From Novosphingobium guangzhouense (lineage in GTDB: Bacteria; Pseudomonadota; Alphaproteobacteria; Sphingomonadales; Sphingomonadaceae): a stretch of DNA of 41,121 bases. The translations under genes were made by a program, and so were the position numbers. The notes beneath the pieces were generated by a model. That model saw only the letters and a program-made list of their open reading frames with translations. It was not told where the DNA came from and ran no database searches. The stretch is from NCBI RefSeq assembly GCF_002896965.1, contig NZ_LYMM01000048.1, forward strand, positions 1 through 41,121, written 5' to 3'. Position 1 is the first letter of the stretch; each line of letters starts with the position of its first letter. Positions 7,922-16,308 of this stretch are shown piece by piece.

Positions 7922-9292
7922 ATGAACGGACCGCGCATTCTGCTGATCGTGGGCGGCGGCATCGCTGCCTACAAGGCTTGCGAACTCGTGCGCATCATCC
8001 GCCGCGAAGGCGGCTCGGTGACTTGCGTGCTTACCGAAGGGGGCACGAAGTTCGTCACCCCCATGACGCTGGCCGCCCTCTCCGAGAATCCCGTCCACAC
8101 GACGCTGTGGGATCTCAAGAACGAGGCCGAGATGGGCCATATCCAGCTGAGCCGGCAGGCGGACCTTGTTGTCGTCTGCCCGGCGACGGCGGACCTTCTG
8201 GCAAAGATGGCGGCGGGCATGGCCGACGATCTGGCTACGACGCTGCTACTGGCTACGGACAAGCCGGTGCTGGCGGTCCCGGCGATGAACGTGCGGATGT
8301 GGCTTCACGCCGCGACGCAGCGCAACGTGCAGACCCTGCGCGATTCGGGCGTCGAGGTGATGGAGCCCGATGAAGGCGCGATGGCCTGCGGCGAATACGG
8401 CCCCGGCCGCCTGCCCGATCCTTCGGAGATATGGCATGCTATCGCGCGGTGCCTTGGGCACGGCCCCGAAGGTGTCGTCACGGACGACCTTGGCGGCCTG
8501 TCCGCCGCGATGATCCCGCGCGGTCTTCGCGCGGTGCCCGCAGCCGCCGATCCTGCATCGCCGCTGGTGACCAAGGGCGAGGCTCGCGGCGCTCCCTCCA
8601 CAGACCCGAACGCGCTGGAACTGGTGCCGCTGGGCGACGATCCGCTGCCGCTTTTCGGCAAGCATGTGCTGATCACCGCAGGGCCGACGCATGAGCCGAT
8701 CGACCCGGTGCGTTACATCGCCAACCGCTCTTCCGGAAAGCAGGGCTTTGCCATTGCCGCCGCCGCCGCGCAGGCCGGTGCGCGGGTGACGCTGATCGCC
8801 GGGCCGGTGCACCTGCCTACCCCGCCCGGCGTCGAGCGGATCGACGTGGAAAGCGCGCTGGAAATGGCCGCTGCCGTCGATGGCGCGCTTCCGGCCGATG
8901 TGGCGGTGATGGTTGCCGCCGTTGCCGACTGGCGCGTGGCGCGTTCGGCCGACCAGAAGCTCAAGAAGCAGGGTGACGACACCGTGCCCCCGCTTGAACT
9001 TACGGAAAACCCCGACATTCTCGCCGGTCTTGCCCATGGCCTGCGACGCCCGCCGCTGGTGGTGGGCTTCGCTGCGGAAACGCAGGACGTGATCCGCTAT
9101 GCCCAGGCCAAGCGCATCCGCAAGGGCGCCGACTGGATCGTTGCCAACGACGTTTCGGGCGATGTCATGGGCGGCGATGCCAATACCGTCCACATCGTCA
9201 CTGCCGACGATGTGATTTCTCTTCCCGAAATGCCCAAGGGGGACGTCGCGCGCGTCCTCGTCGAAAGGATTGCCGATGCACTCGCCGAATGA
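7922..9292 (+). CDS. coaBC: Bifunctional CoaBC (PPC decarboxylase / PPC synthetase)
   Basis: 456 aa, making 4'-phosphopantetheine for CoA. The N-terminal flavin CoaC half has GGGIAAYKACELVR at the start, PAMNVRMW with the conserved Asn, and the active-site clamp ACGEYGPGRLPDP. The C-terminal CoaB half begins near residue 245 (HVLITAGPTHEPIDPVRYI) and has NRSSGKQGFAIA and VAAVADWR. A ~60-residue low-complexity linker (about 185-240) joins the halves and is longer than in E. coli Dfp. The 3' end overlaps dut by 17 bases. Confidence 0.94.
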   Translation: MNGPRILLIVGGGIAAYKACELVRIIRREGGSVTCVLTEGGTKFVTPMTLAALSENPVHTTLWDLKNEAEMGHIQLSRQADLVVVCPATADLLAKMAAGMADDLATTLLLATDKPVLAVPAMNVRMWLHAATQRNVQTLRDSGVEVMEPDEGAMACGEYGPGRLPDPSEIWHAIARCLGHGPEGVVTDDLGGLSAAMIPRGLRAVPAAADPASPLVTKGEARGAPSTDPNALELVPLGDDPLPLFGKHVLITAGPTHEPIDPVRYIANRSSGKQGFAIAAAAAQAGARVTLIAGPVHLPTPPGVERIDVESALEMAAAVDGALPADVAVMVAAVADWRVARSADQKLKKQGDDTVPPLELTENPDILAGLAHGLRRPPLVVGFAAETQDVIRYAQAKRIRKGADWIVANDVSGDVMGGDANTVHIVTADDVISLPEMPKGDVARVLVERIADALAE

Positions 9293-9596
9293 AGTCCCCG
9301 TCATGGTCAAGGTTCTGCCGCACGGGCAGGGGCTGGACCTGCCGGTCTACGCCACCGAAGGCGCAGCAGGCATGGACGTGGTCTCGGCCGAAGATGTGAC
9401 AATCCCGTCCGGCGGGCGTCATGCGGTGGCGACGGGCTTGTCGGTAGCGATCCCCGTGGGCTTTGAAATCCAAGTGCGGCCGCGTTCGGGCCTTGCGCTC
9501 AAGCACGGCATTTCGGTGCCCAATGCGCCCGGCACGGTCGATTCCGATATTCATGACACCCCTCTCTCATGGGTGAACACGGCGAACGCTGGCTGA
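9276..9596 (+). pseudogene. dut: dUTPase gene, 3' end replaced by inserted DNA
   Basis: Codons 1-91 are a normal trimeric dUTPase (dUTP to dUMP + PPi). Motif 1 is AAGMDVVSAED (31-40 region), motif 2 is PRSGLALKHG (69-78), and motif 3 begins APGTVDSD (84-91). The family then requires Tyr-Arg-Gly-Glu, but from base 9549 the frame reads IHDTPLSWVNTANAG and stops. The motif 3 Tyr and motifs 4-5 are gone, so the product should be inactive. Neither other frame after 9549 restores the family sequence, arguing against a simple frameshift. ATG 9276 has GAAAGGA upstream; TTG 9270 is less likely. The missing 3' part is not found elsewhere in the window. Confidence 0.9.
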
Positions 9597-9601
9597 GCGT
9601 T
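9585..9601. repeat. Inverted repeat near the element's left end
   Basis: AACGCT (9585-9590) and AGCGTT (9596-9601) form a perfect 6-bp inverted repeat around a 5-base spacer, ~36 bases inside the dut junction. Size and place suit a recombinase arm or core site, but this is inference; the stop codon of the truncated dut frame (9594-9596) lies within it. Confidence 0.4.
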
Positions 9602-9728
9602 GCGGTCGAGACAGTTGAATTCCGGGAATGTTTCGAATGGGCTGTTTGAGGCGCGACAGAGACAGATCACTTGCCCATCGCTATTTTTACTTATGTTGAC
9701 ACCGACCGGACTGATTCCTAGCTGACGA

Positions 9729-9749
9729 GGGAACAGTTCGGGAACAGTT
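9729..9749 (+). repeat. Tandem direct repeat before the first recombinase gene
   Basis: GGGAACAGTT occurs at 9729-9738 and again at 9740-9749, an 11-base period (about one helical turn). It lies immediately before the TTG start at 9752, so it could be an autoregulatory or recombinase-binding site; the second copy may also supply the ribosome-binding purines. Confidence 0.5.
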
Positions 9750-9751
9750 GT

Positions 9752-11047
9752 TTGCCAGTTGCAGAGATCAGAGCGGGGGACCTTCTAAAACCACAAGCCC
9801 TGACAAAGCGGATATTCCATTTCCAGCCGACCGCGCTGAATTTGGGCATCCCACGTAAATTCGTTGGCTGCCCCTACGTTACCCGTGGAGGTGAAGCGGG
9901 CCGCCTCGTCAACGCCTACATTCAAGCCCGTTGGGCAAAAGCGTGGACGCCATCGATCGGGCGGGCCCAACTTGCTGAGGTTGGGAGCACCCGACCAACA
10001 CAATTGGACAACTTCCAAGCCGCTGCGTTGAAGCAGAAAGGGCGCCGAGCGCTCCCTCAGAGCATTAATGTCATAGCGCGCCACGTCGATGATTTTGTTG
10101 AATGGTGGGAGGCATCGCTGAGTCTCGACGACACCGATGAAGATGTTCACGAGCGGCTGCTCAGAGCGCAAGAGGATCTTCTCGAGGCGTATGGTGATGA
10201 CATGGGCACCGGGGAATGGTCGAATAGCGGGATCCCTGTCTCCAACACGACAATCAATCATCGCCAAATCAATGCGCTGAATTTTCTCCTTTGGACAAAG
10301 TTCGAGGGATTGGCACCAGAGTTCATCGTCTCCGCTACGGAGCGGAAGGTTCGCGTGGCCTCCTTCTCGGGCGCGCCGCTGACAATCTCACGCCCGCAGT
10401 TCGCTGTAGTACGTCGCCCAGACCCCAGACGAGTACGACTTCCTGATGGGGATGAACTCCGTGGGCACATTGCGGCTATCTTGGACCCTGCGGCCCAAGT
10501 CGGGGCCTTGCTTATCTACGGCTGCGGCTTGAGGCTGAGCGAGGTAATCAATCTTCGCAATGACGCGCTGGTGCAGCAGGGCTCTGGGAACCAGAAATAC
10601 CTTAGGGTTACCGGAAAGGGCAACAAGACCCGCCTCGTCGAAATTGAACCTTTTCTCATCAAGCAGATCATTGCTTATCAGGATTTTACACGGAGCCTGC
10701 GACTGCAGCAGAAATCGACCTTCGGTCATATTCTACTGCTGCGTGAAGATGGCTCACCATTTCCTCCGAAGGCCTTCTATCGCGCATTCAGGAAATCTGG
10801 ATCGATCTCCCCTCACATGGGGCGGCATTGGTATGCCGTGAATTTTCTGCTGCAAGCTGCAGAATGCCGGCGGAATGCATCTGGTGAATTACCACCTGAT
10901 CTCAATGTTGAACTGCAAACTGAATTGATCCGCCTCCAGCAGAATCTTGGACATAACCATCTTGCGACCACCGAAATGTACTTGGTCACACTCAGCCAAC
11001 GCCTCTTTCCTGTTTCCCTCAGCAAGCTGTTCGAAGACAGGCTTTGA
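9752..11047 (+). CDS. Tyrosine recombinase 1 of the dut-inserted element
   Basis: 431 aa site-specific recombinase with a full catalytic set: Arg I R261 (CGLRLSEV), a beta-strand Lys in VTGKGNKTRLVEIE, H355-x-x-R358-H359 (HMGRH), H401 (LGHNH), and nucleophile Y410 (TEMYL). The N-terminal ~220 residues are the core/arm-binding part. The start is taken as TTG 9752, as no better ATG is near; the purine-rich leader overlaps a direct repeat. It is first in a four-gene operon and is 12 bases from the next gene. It most resembles the TnpA-type recombinase of Tn554-like elements. It should be able to cleave and rejoin DNA. Confidence 0.88.
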   Translation: MPVAEIRAGDLLKPQALTKRIFHFQPTALNLGIPRKFVGCPYVTRGGEAGRLVNAYIQARWAKAWTPSIGRAQLAEVGSTRPTQLDNFQAAALKQKGRRALPQSINVIARHVDDFVEWWEASLSLDDTDEDVHERLLRAQEDLLEAYGDDMGTGEWSNSGIPVSNTTINHRQINALNFLLWTKFEGLAPEFIVSATERKVRVASFSGAPLTISRPQFAVVRRPDPRRVRLPDGDELRGHIAAILDPAAQVGALLIYGCGLRLSEVINLRNDALVQQGSGNQKYLRVTGKGNKTRLVEIEPFLIKQIIAYQDFTRSLRLQQKSTFGHILLLREDGSPFPPKAFYRAFRKSGSISPHMGRHWYAVNFLLQAAECRRNASGELPPDLNVELQTELIRLQQNLGHNHLATTEMYLVTLSQRLFPVSLSKLFEDRL

Positions 11048-11059
11048 GGACTGACTGGA

Positions 11060-13441
11060 ATGATCACGACAAACCAACACGATTATTTCGTCCGCGGCCG
11101 ATCCAAAGGCAGCAGTACTCGGCCACCAATGGCCTGGGAAGAAGATTGCGGCCACTTCGTTCTTGGCCGGACCGGACGATTAGGGCGTCAAATACTGCCG
11201 CGCCCTGTTCTCGGATTAGACCTCATTCTTGGCCTCCGCCGGATCACGAGAGAAAGGCGGATAACGCACGATACGTTTAAAAACTTGGCATCCGATCTTA
11301 CCCACCTCTTCCTCTTCCTTGACTGGCTCGAAGCAACTAGTGGAAGTGGTCAAGATCCGGTTAGCTCCATTTCGTTCGACGGCGCTGTCGAGGACCTGCC
11401 TGGTGCCATTTGGGGCTTGTTCGAAGCTTGGCTCCCCAAGCAGATCGAAGGCGATGTTCTCTCCCGCGTATATTCGCAATGCGCGCGCGTCGCTCGTTCC
11501 GCCGCGCAGGAAAAATTCGGTGAACTGCCCGGAAATTTTATCCTTGCTCCGAATCGCTTTCCCCAAAGCAAGGGAAGCAACAACTGGGATCGTACAGACG
11601 ACATCGATGGAGAAGACGACGACTACAGGATCATAGGCGAGGCCCTTATCGCGTCACTGAAGAGCGCAACCACGCGGATTGCAGAAGGCCGCTATCTCCT
11701 ACCGGACGAGGCCTCATCTCCTCCTAAAGACGGTGTGCCGACCGCAGTCGAGCATGTCGGAGGGGGCGTAAATGCCGATACGGACGAGTCTCGTGAACGG
11801 CGCGTTATCGAGTATGGCCACTTGTGGCGGGAACTAGATTCTAGCCATCGCTTTGCAAAGACTGCCGTTCTTCGAGTGTCTCCGCCAGCCTTCTTCGACA
11901 GATACCCAAATAGAGTCATTCAGGACGACTTTCTGTCTCCTGCCCCAGGCGGCCGGACGGATCTTCCGATAGTAGTGGAGTATCGTGCTAAGATCATCTC
12001 GGCCGTACTTCAGGGCCCCTTGGCAGTGGGTAACGACGGTGTCGACGCTTCGGGCGTACCGCATCAGGCGCTGACGAGGGACGGTAAGGCACTGGTGAAA
12101 GCAGGATGGATAGACCACATATATCATCATCGGAAGAATCAGTATTACTGCGCGAACGATCGAACTAAAGAAGCTCTAGAAAGATGCCACATTTTTCTAG
12201 ATGGGCTTAAAAGCGGTCGGCTTAGCATGACTGAGCAGCATAAATTACTTCATTTGGCGCTTGCCACAAAGCAAGAGCTGCAGTGTGCATTCGCACTCTT
12301 TCTGTTAAGAACCGGCTTCAATGCATCAACTGCTTTAGAGATCGTGCCAGGCAACTGGCATAGACCTCACCCTATTCACGGTGAGAATGGAACTTACGTT
12401 GATATCTACGCCGTAAAGAACCGCGCTGCGGGAAAAATCCAAACAGCTCAAAGCAGCACGAACAAGGATTTCACGGCTTTTGATATCATGCGCCGTGTCA
12501 TCGCATGGACGGAGCCTCTGCGGCTCATGCTCGGAAAGCGCATTCACGTTATCGAAGCGACCATTCGGGACAAGTCTAGCGGACTTAGCGCCCAGGAGCG
12601 CATGGCCCTTCGCCAAACTCTGCCTCGGCTTCGTGACCTTCAGAACAGGGCCTGGCTCGTGGTCCAAGATGATGGCTCGATCGCCGAACTGGCAATCGAC
12701 TGGCCCACTCTCAACGCAGCTCTCGCCACATCCGGCGTCAAGCGCTCAAACGGGGATCCGGTAAAGCTAAGTCAGGGTATGACCCGCCGGGCTTGGGCAA
12801 TCTTCGCGTACGAGAAGTCCGGGGCCAATCTCATCCTGACGAAGATCGCGCTAGGCCACAGCGATTTCGCCTCCTTGATCACCTATATCGCCAATCAAAA
12901 GCGACGGTCTAGGCATCGTCGTGACTGGCTCGATCTGGGCGGAGCACTATTGCGGCAATTCCAGACTGGTCAGTCGACTGCTCCCGATATCATCCGAAGC
13001 TTGGTTTCCAGCGGCCGCCTAACGGAGGAAGAGGGTGGCACACTGGCGTCAGGCACCTCCATATCCGCCCAAGGCATGCAGTGCTCGGATCCAACAAAGC
13101 CGGATGCCCATATCGACCCATCCCACCGACACGGAGAGATGTGCACTGTGCAGAATTGCTATGATGGGTGCAGTCGGGCTTACCCCACATTTGATACAGC
13201 AATCTATGTGGCGCGAGAAATATCCCGGCTTGAGCAGCTCAAATCCTCGATTGATATCATTGCATGGACTGAAAGCGACTATGGGGAGCGGCTCGAGGCA
13301 GCCGAAGAAATTTTCAGGCAGTACGCGCCCAAGGTGCAAGCTGATGCCATCAAGGCAGTAAAGGCGCGCCCGCCTCGGCCAATGTTTGGCACCGCCTCCG
13401 TAGGCGCCCGAAGGCTAGCTAATCGAGGGATCGTAGCATGA
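11060..13441 (+). CDS. Large tyrosine-recombinase-family protein 2, catalytically degenerate
   Basis: 793 aa, far longer than a usual integrase. The C-terminal third keeps the fold: LLRTGFNASTALEI corresponds to the Arg I box but carries Asn421 where the Arg should be. GMTRRAW matches box II with R576/R577 but lacks the first His. LGHSDFASLITYI retains H600 and Y609 with the normal nine-residue spacing. Residues ~640-740 contain several Cys/His (MQCSD, HRHGEMCTVQNCYDGCSRAY), a possible zinc-binding tail. ATG 11060 has AGGA 9 bases before. The 3' end overlaps the next gene by ATGA. Probably a structural partner rather than an independent enzyme; compare TnpB of Tn554 or the integrase partners in Gamma-Mobile-Trio modules. 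Confidence 0.8.
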   Translation: MITTNQHDYFVRGRSKGSSTRPPMAWEEDCGHFVLGRTGRLGRQILPRPVLGLDLILGLRRITRERRITHDTFKNLASDLTHLFLFLDWLEATSGSGQDPVSSISFDGAVEDLPGAIWGLFEAWLPKQIEGDVLSRVYSQCARVARSAAQEKFGELPGNFILAPNRFPQSKGSNNWDRTDDIDGEDDDYRIIGEALIASLKSATTRIAEGRYLLPDEASSPPKDGVPTAVEHVGGGVNADTDESRERRVIEYGHLWRELDSSHRFAKTAVLRVSPPAFFDRYPNRVIQDDFLSPAPGGRTDLPIVVEYRAKIISAVLQGPLAVGNDGVDASGVPHQALTRDGKALVKAGWIDHIYHHRKNQYYCANDRTKEALERCHIFLDGLKSGRLSMTEQHKLLHLALATKQELQCAFALFLLRTGFNASTALEIVPGNWHRPHPIHGENGTYVDIYAVKNRAAGKIQTAQSSTNKDFTAFDIMRRVIAWTEPLRLMLGKRIHVIEATIRDKSSGLSAQERMALRQTLPRLRDLQNRAWLVVQDDGSIAELAIDWPTLNAALATSGVKRSNGDPVKLSQGMTRRAWAIFAYEKSGANLILTKIALGHSDFASLITYIANQKRRSRHRRDWLDLGGALLRQFQTGQSTAPDIIRSLVSSGRLTEEEGGTLASGTSISAQGMQCSDPTKPDAHIDPSHRHGEMCTVQNCYDGCSRAYPTFDTAIYVAREISRLEQLKSSIDIIAWTESDYGERLEAAEEIFRQYAPKVQADAIKAVKARPPRPMFGTASVGARRLANRGIVA

Positions 13442-15483
13442 AGATCGACCTCTTTCTGGACTATTGCCATGAGGTATTCCTTCAGGAGGAGGCATTAGCG
13501 CTCGATAGACTATCGGACGCAAATCTGGCTATCCCAGAAAACGCAATCATCACCCTACCGACTGCTACACACCCCGGCAGCAAAATGAGCGACGATGATT
13601 GGCTGTGGCCAGAAGAATTGATGCCACATCTTCAACCATCCCAACGCAGCATTTGTCATCGCCTACCCTGCGACCTGAGAGCGCTGGGAGGCGATGGACT
13701 GCTAAACACGATCAAGCGCTTTCTTGTGCTATCGATGGTGGCGCCGATCAAGAACCCTATTCGCTTGCCTGGACTGAAAGCGAGACAGAGCGTTCTGAAC
13801 GAGTTTGCTGGCGATATGATTGCTCGTGGAAAGTTTTCTTTTGCGTCACTCAGCGCCACTGATTGGGATGAATTGCTCGATGCAGCGTCGAAGGGGCGTA
13901 AAAAGCATACCACTAGACTATTGACGCACCTGCAAGGGCTCGCTGAATATGGGCGCCGAGGCTTCATTGCTGACTACCCTGGACAGTCTCTTCCATCGGC
14001 AGGCAATAGTGGAGGCGACGCCTTTATCGCCGATGATATTTCTGATGCCTTCGATGATCACGAGAATTACTCCAATGAAATCGAAGCTCCTCCCAGTGAT
14101 GTAACATACCTCCCTTTATCTGACAGATACGTCACGGAAATGGGTCGTCGGTGCTACTTCTACCTGAATGAAATCGGTCCCAATCTCGCCACCATTTTCG
14201 AAAATCATCCAGATATGGAAGAAAATCGCGCAGAATGGTTTCCTCGCGGACGAAAAGGTGCGCCGAAACCCCAGACTGTACGATTAGCGCGCACCGAGGC
14301 GTGGAAACAGAAGCTCGCGGACTTCAAATGGACTAAATCTGATGGGTCGCCGCTCACTGAAATACCATTTACTTGCGATTGTCTAGTGTTCCCGCCGACA
14401 AAATGGGACGAGCTTGAACGTCTGATCAGCCGGCACGTTGACTCAATTTTACACATTCTTCTATTGCTGTCCGGAGGACGGAAGAGCGAAGTCCTTTCGC
14501 TCAAGCGCTCGGTCGTTTTAAGGGAAGCTGGCACGGTGGACGAGTTTGGCATCGTCGAAGGCCGGACGATGAAACCGTCTCGGACCTCCCTCGGCGATAA
14601 ACGGAATTGGCCTATACCCGCGCAGGTCGTCGGCTGGCTCAAAACTCAGGCAAAATTGGCGGAAGTGCTAGGGCCGCGTGACAGCGACGGTTTCTGGTGG
14701 AGCATGAGCGGAACGAGTGCTGGCGTGGCCCGCATCAGCCCCCACTATCGTTGTACCCAGTTCGCAGAGCGACACGGCCTAGCCCACCTTAACGATGGTA
14801 CAGCACATCCGCATCGGTACCGAAAAACGATAGCCCGACTCGCCTTGCTGGCTCTCACCGGCGCTCCTATGCTGGTCATGGAAATGTTCGGTCACTCCGA
14901 CATTATGACGACCATGCGCTATCTGTTGGCGGACCCGGGTATTCTCGCGGACTTGCGTGAAATGCTCGGCGAGCGTCGAGTCGAAGTCGCCCTCAACATT
15001 GTCGAGGATCTCGACCGGAGTGCCGGACCTGCATCGGCCACCCTCCGGTCCCAACGAGACCGCTTCTTTGACGAGCTGAACATCCCTTTCAACGAACGGG
15101 CCCAACGCGTTACCCTCATGCAGTTCGTGACCGCGAAGCTGCTGGATGGCGCAATGGACATTAAGATTATCTATCCTGGCGTTGTTTGCATTCGAGCATT
15201 GGAGCAGACGGGTCTTTGCGCAGTTGGCGGTCGCCAGATCGATCCCGCAGCATGCCAATCCAAGTGCCGCTTTCGCTTGGACCTGTCGCTCCGGATCGAC
15301 GAGGTCTACGAGACTATTGAGGACCTGTTCGACCACTACCACGAGGCCATCGTGGACAAACTCGATTTGCCGCGGAAATTCTTCGCTGCTCAGATCCTCG
15401 ATCAAGTTGAAATTTTTCCTGAAATCAAGGATCACTATCGCAATGATGATCGCTTCCTTGCCCTGATCAGCAAAGCCGCATGA
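13438..15483 (+). CDS. Large tyrosine recombinase 3
   Basis: 681 aa. The catalytic residues are present: R348 (LSGGRKSEV), H459-x-x-R462 (HRYRK, with Lys instead of the second His), H486 (FGHSD), and Y495 (TTMRYL). About 340 residues precede the catalytic part. After Tyr there is a ~185-residue extension with a Cys-bearing stretch (GVVCIRALEQTGLCAVGG…CQSKCRFRLDLS, ~580-615) that could bind zinc. The start overlaps the stop of gene 2 and the end overlaps gene 4 (both ATGA), so expression is coupled. Family placement is clear; the substrate is not known, though the dut insertion site is the obvious candidate. Confidence 0.84.
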   Translation: MKIDLFLDYCHEVFLQEEALALDRLSDANLAIPENAIITLPTATHPGSKMSDDDWLWPEELMPHLQPSQRSICHRLPCDLRALGGDGLLNTIKRFLVLSMVAPIKNPIRLPGLKARQSVLNEFAGDMIARGKFSFASLSATDWDELLDAASKGRKKHTTRLLTHLQGLAEYGRRGFIADYPGQSLPSAGNSGGDAFIADDISDAFDDHENYSNEIEAPPSDVTYLPLSDRYVTEMGRRCYFYLNEIGPNLATIFENHPDMEENRAEWFPRGRKGAPKPQTVRLARTEAWKQKLADFKWTKSDGSPLTEIPFTCDCLVFPPTKWDELERLISRHVDSILHILLLLSGGRKSEVLSLKRSVVLREAGTVDEFGIVEGRTMKPSRTSLGDKRNWPIPAQVVGWLKTQAKLAEVLGPRDSDGFWWSMSGTSAGVARISPHYRCTQFAERHGLAHLNDGTAHPHRYRKTIARLALLALTGAPMLVMEMFGHSDIMTTMRYLLADPGILADLREMLGERRVEVALNIVEDLDRSAGPASATLRSQRDRFFDELNIPFNERAQRVTLMQFVTAKLLDGAMDIKIIYPGVVCIRALEQTGLCAVGGRQIDPAACQSKCRFRLDLSLRIDEVYETIEDLFDHYHEAIVDKLDLPRKFFAAQILDQVEIFPEIKDHYRNDDRFLALISKAA

Positions 15484-16094
15484 GCGAACCAGAACTGTCT
15501 TTGCAGCAGGCCAATGCGGCGGCGCAACGCGAGAAAATTAGGCGGAAGCTCTCCGCGACGATCGTCCAGATTCGGCGCGAAATTAGAGGGACGGCGGACG
15601 CATTGACAGGGCGCTGCCGCTACATTGTCGATCGAGGTGATGGGCCGAAGCAGTTCAAACTATCTAGGCGTGAGGTACTTCGTCGCGCCGACGTAGACAA
15701 AAACACTCTCAACAGGCCGTATCACAAGAAATCCCTTCGCGCCGTCGATCGCTTGGTCTCATGGGCAGCAGAAAGGTGTGCAGATCGTGCAAGACCAGCC
15801 CCGGTTGCTCACGATGATACGGGAGAAGCCACGGCCGCACAGGAGAAGCCACTTTCATTTGCCAAAAGGGCATTTGCCGAGCGCGATGATATTGCGGAGA
15901 AATTTGCCGCGAATGAATATAAGCTCATTCAGGCCGAACGTGATCTCCGAATCTGTCAGATCGAACTGCAATCTGAGAGGGATAAGAACCAGCGCTTGAT
16001 CGATGAAGTAATTGATCTCAAGCGGGTCATCATCAGCCTGCGCCCAGTCGAGCAGGATAACGTGGTGGATTTCCCTTCGGGCGCGAATAAGTAA
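15480..16094 (+). CDS. HTH plus coiled-coil accessory protein of the recombinase operon
   Basis: 204 aa, last gene of the operon (ATGA overlap). Residues ~55-85 (FKLSRREVLRRADVDKNTLN) look like a DNA-binding helix-turn-helix. Residues ~120-190 are a long, charged, heptad-like coiled coil (AFAERDDIAEKFAANEYKL then IELQSERDKNQRLIDEVIDL). The layout is like TnpC of Tn554 (a small protein affecting orientation and frequency of transposition), KfrA-type DNA-binding proteins, or the small third component of Gamma-Mobile-Trio modules. A role as architectural or orientation factor for the three recombinases is inferred from order and shape, not shown by a known domain. Confidence 0.75.
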   Translation: MSEPELSLQQANAAAQREKIRRKLSATIVQIRREIRGTADALTGRCRYIVDRGDGPKQFKLSRREVLRRADVDKNTLNRPYHKKSLRAVDRLVSWAAERCADRARPAPVAHDDTGEATAAQEKPLSFAKRAFAERDDIAEKFAANEYKLIQAERDLRICQIELQSERDKNQRLIDEVIDLKRVIISLRPVEQDNVVDFPSGANK

Positions 16095-16308
16095 TGAATT
16101 TCGGAGGTTCCGATGCCGCCGTGCATTCTCGCTTTTCTCCGGGAGATCGTCGAGTGACCGTATTGTCCACGTGCCTTTGGTTGCAAATGCGAGATCAGTT
16201 CAAAACACCGAAAAACCCATTTTTCTCATTATAGGACAGTCAATTAAATGACAGTCGATGCCAGATTCGGCATTTATAGGCCCTTCTTCGGCAATGGGAT
16301 TTATATCT

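Larger units (their letters stand above)
9549..16094 (+). mobile_element. Left end and recombination module of an element integrated in dut
   Basis: From the break in dut at 9549 the sequence changes character (more A+T, different codon use). It carries, on the same strand, four coupled genes of which three are tyrosine-recombinase-family proteins. The recombination module lies immediately inside the left boundary, as in Tn554-like and other site-specific elements. The right boundary cannot be placed because the rest of dut is absent from the window; the end given here is only that of the four-gene module. No direct or inverted copy of the sequence just inside 9549 was noticed elsewhere. Confidence 0.75.

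Noticed and set aside
9549..9596. Simple frameshift or sequencing error as the cause of the dut truncation
   Set aside because: None of the three frames after 9549 gives the expected Tyr-Arg-Gly-Glu continuation or later dUTPase motifs.
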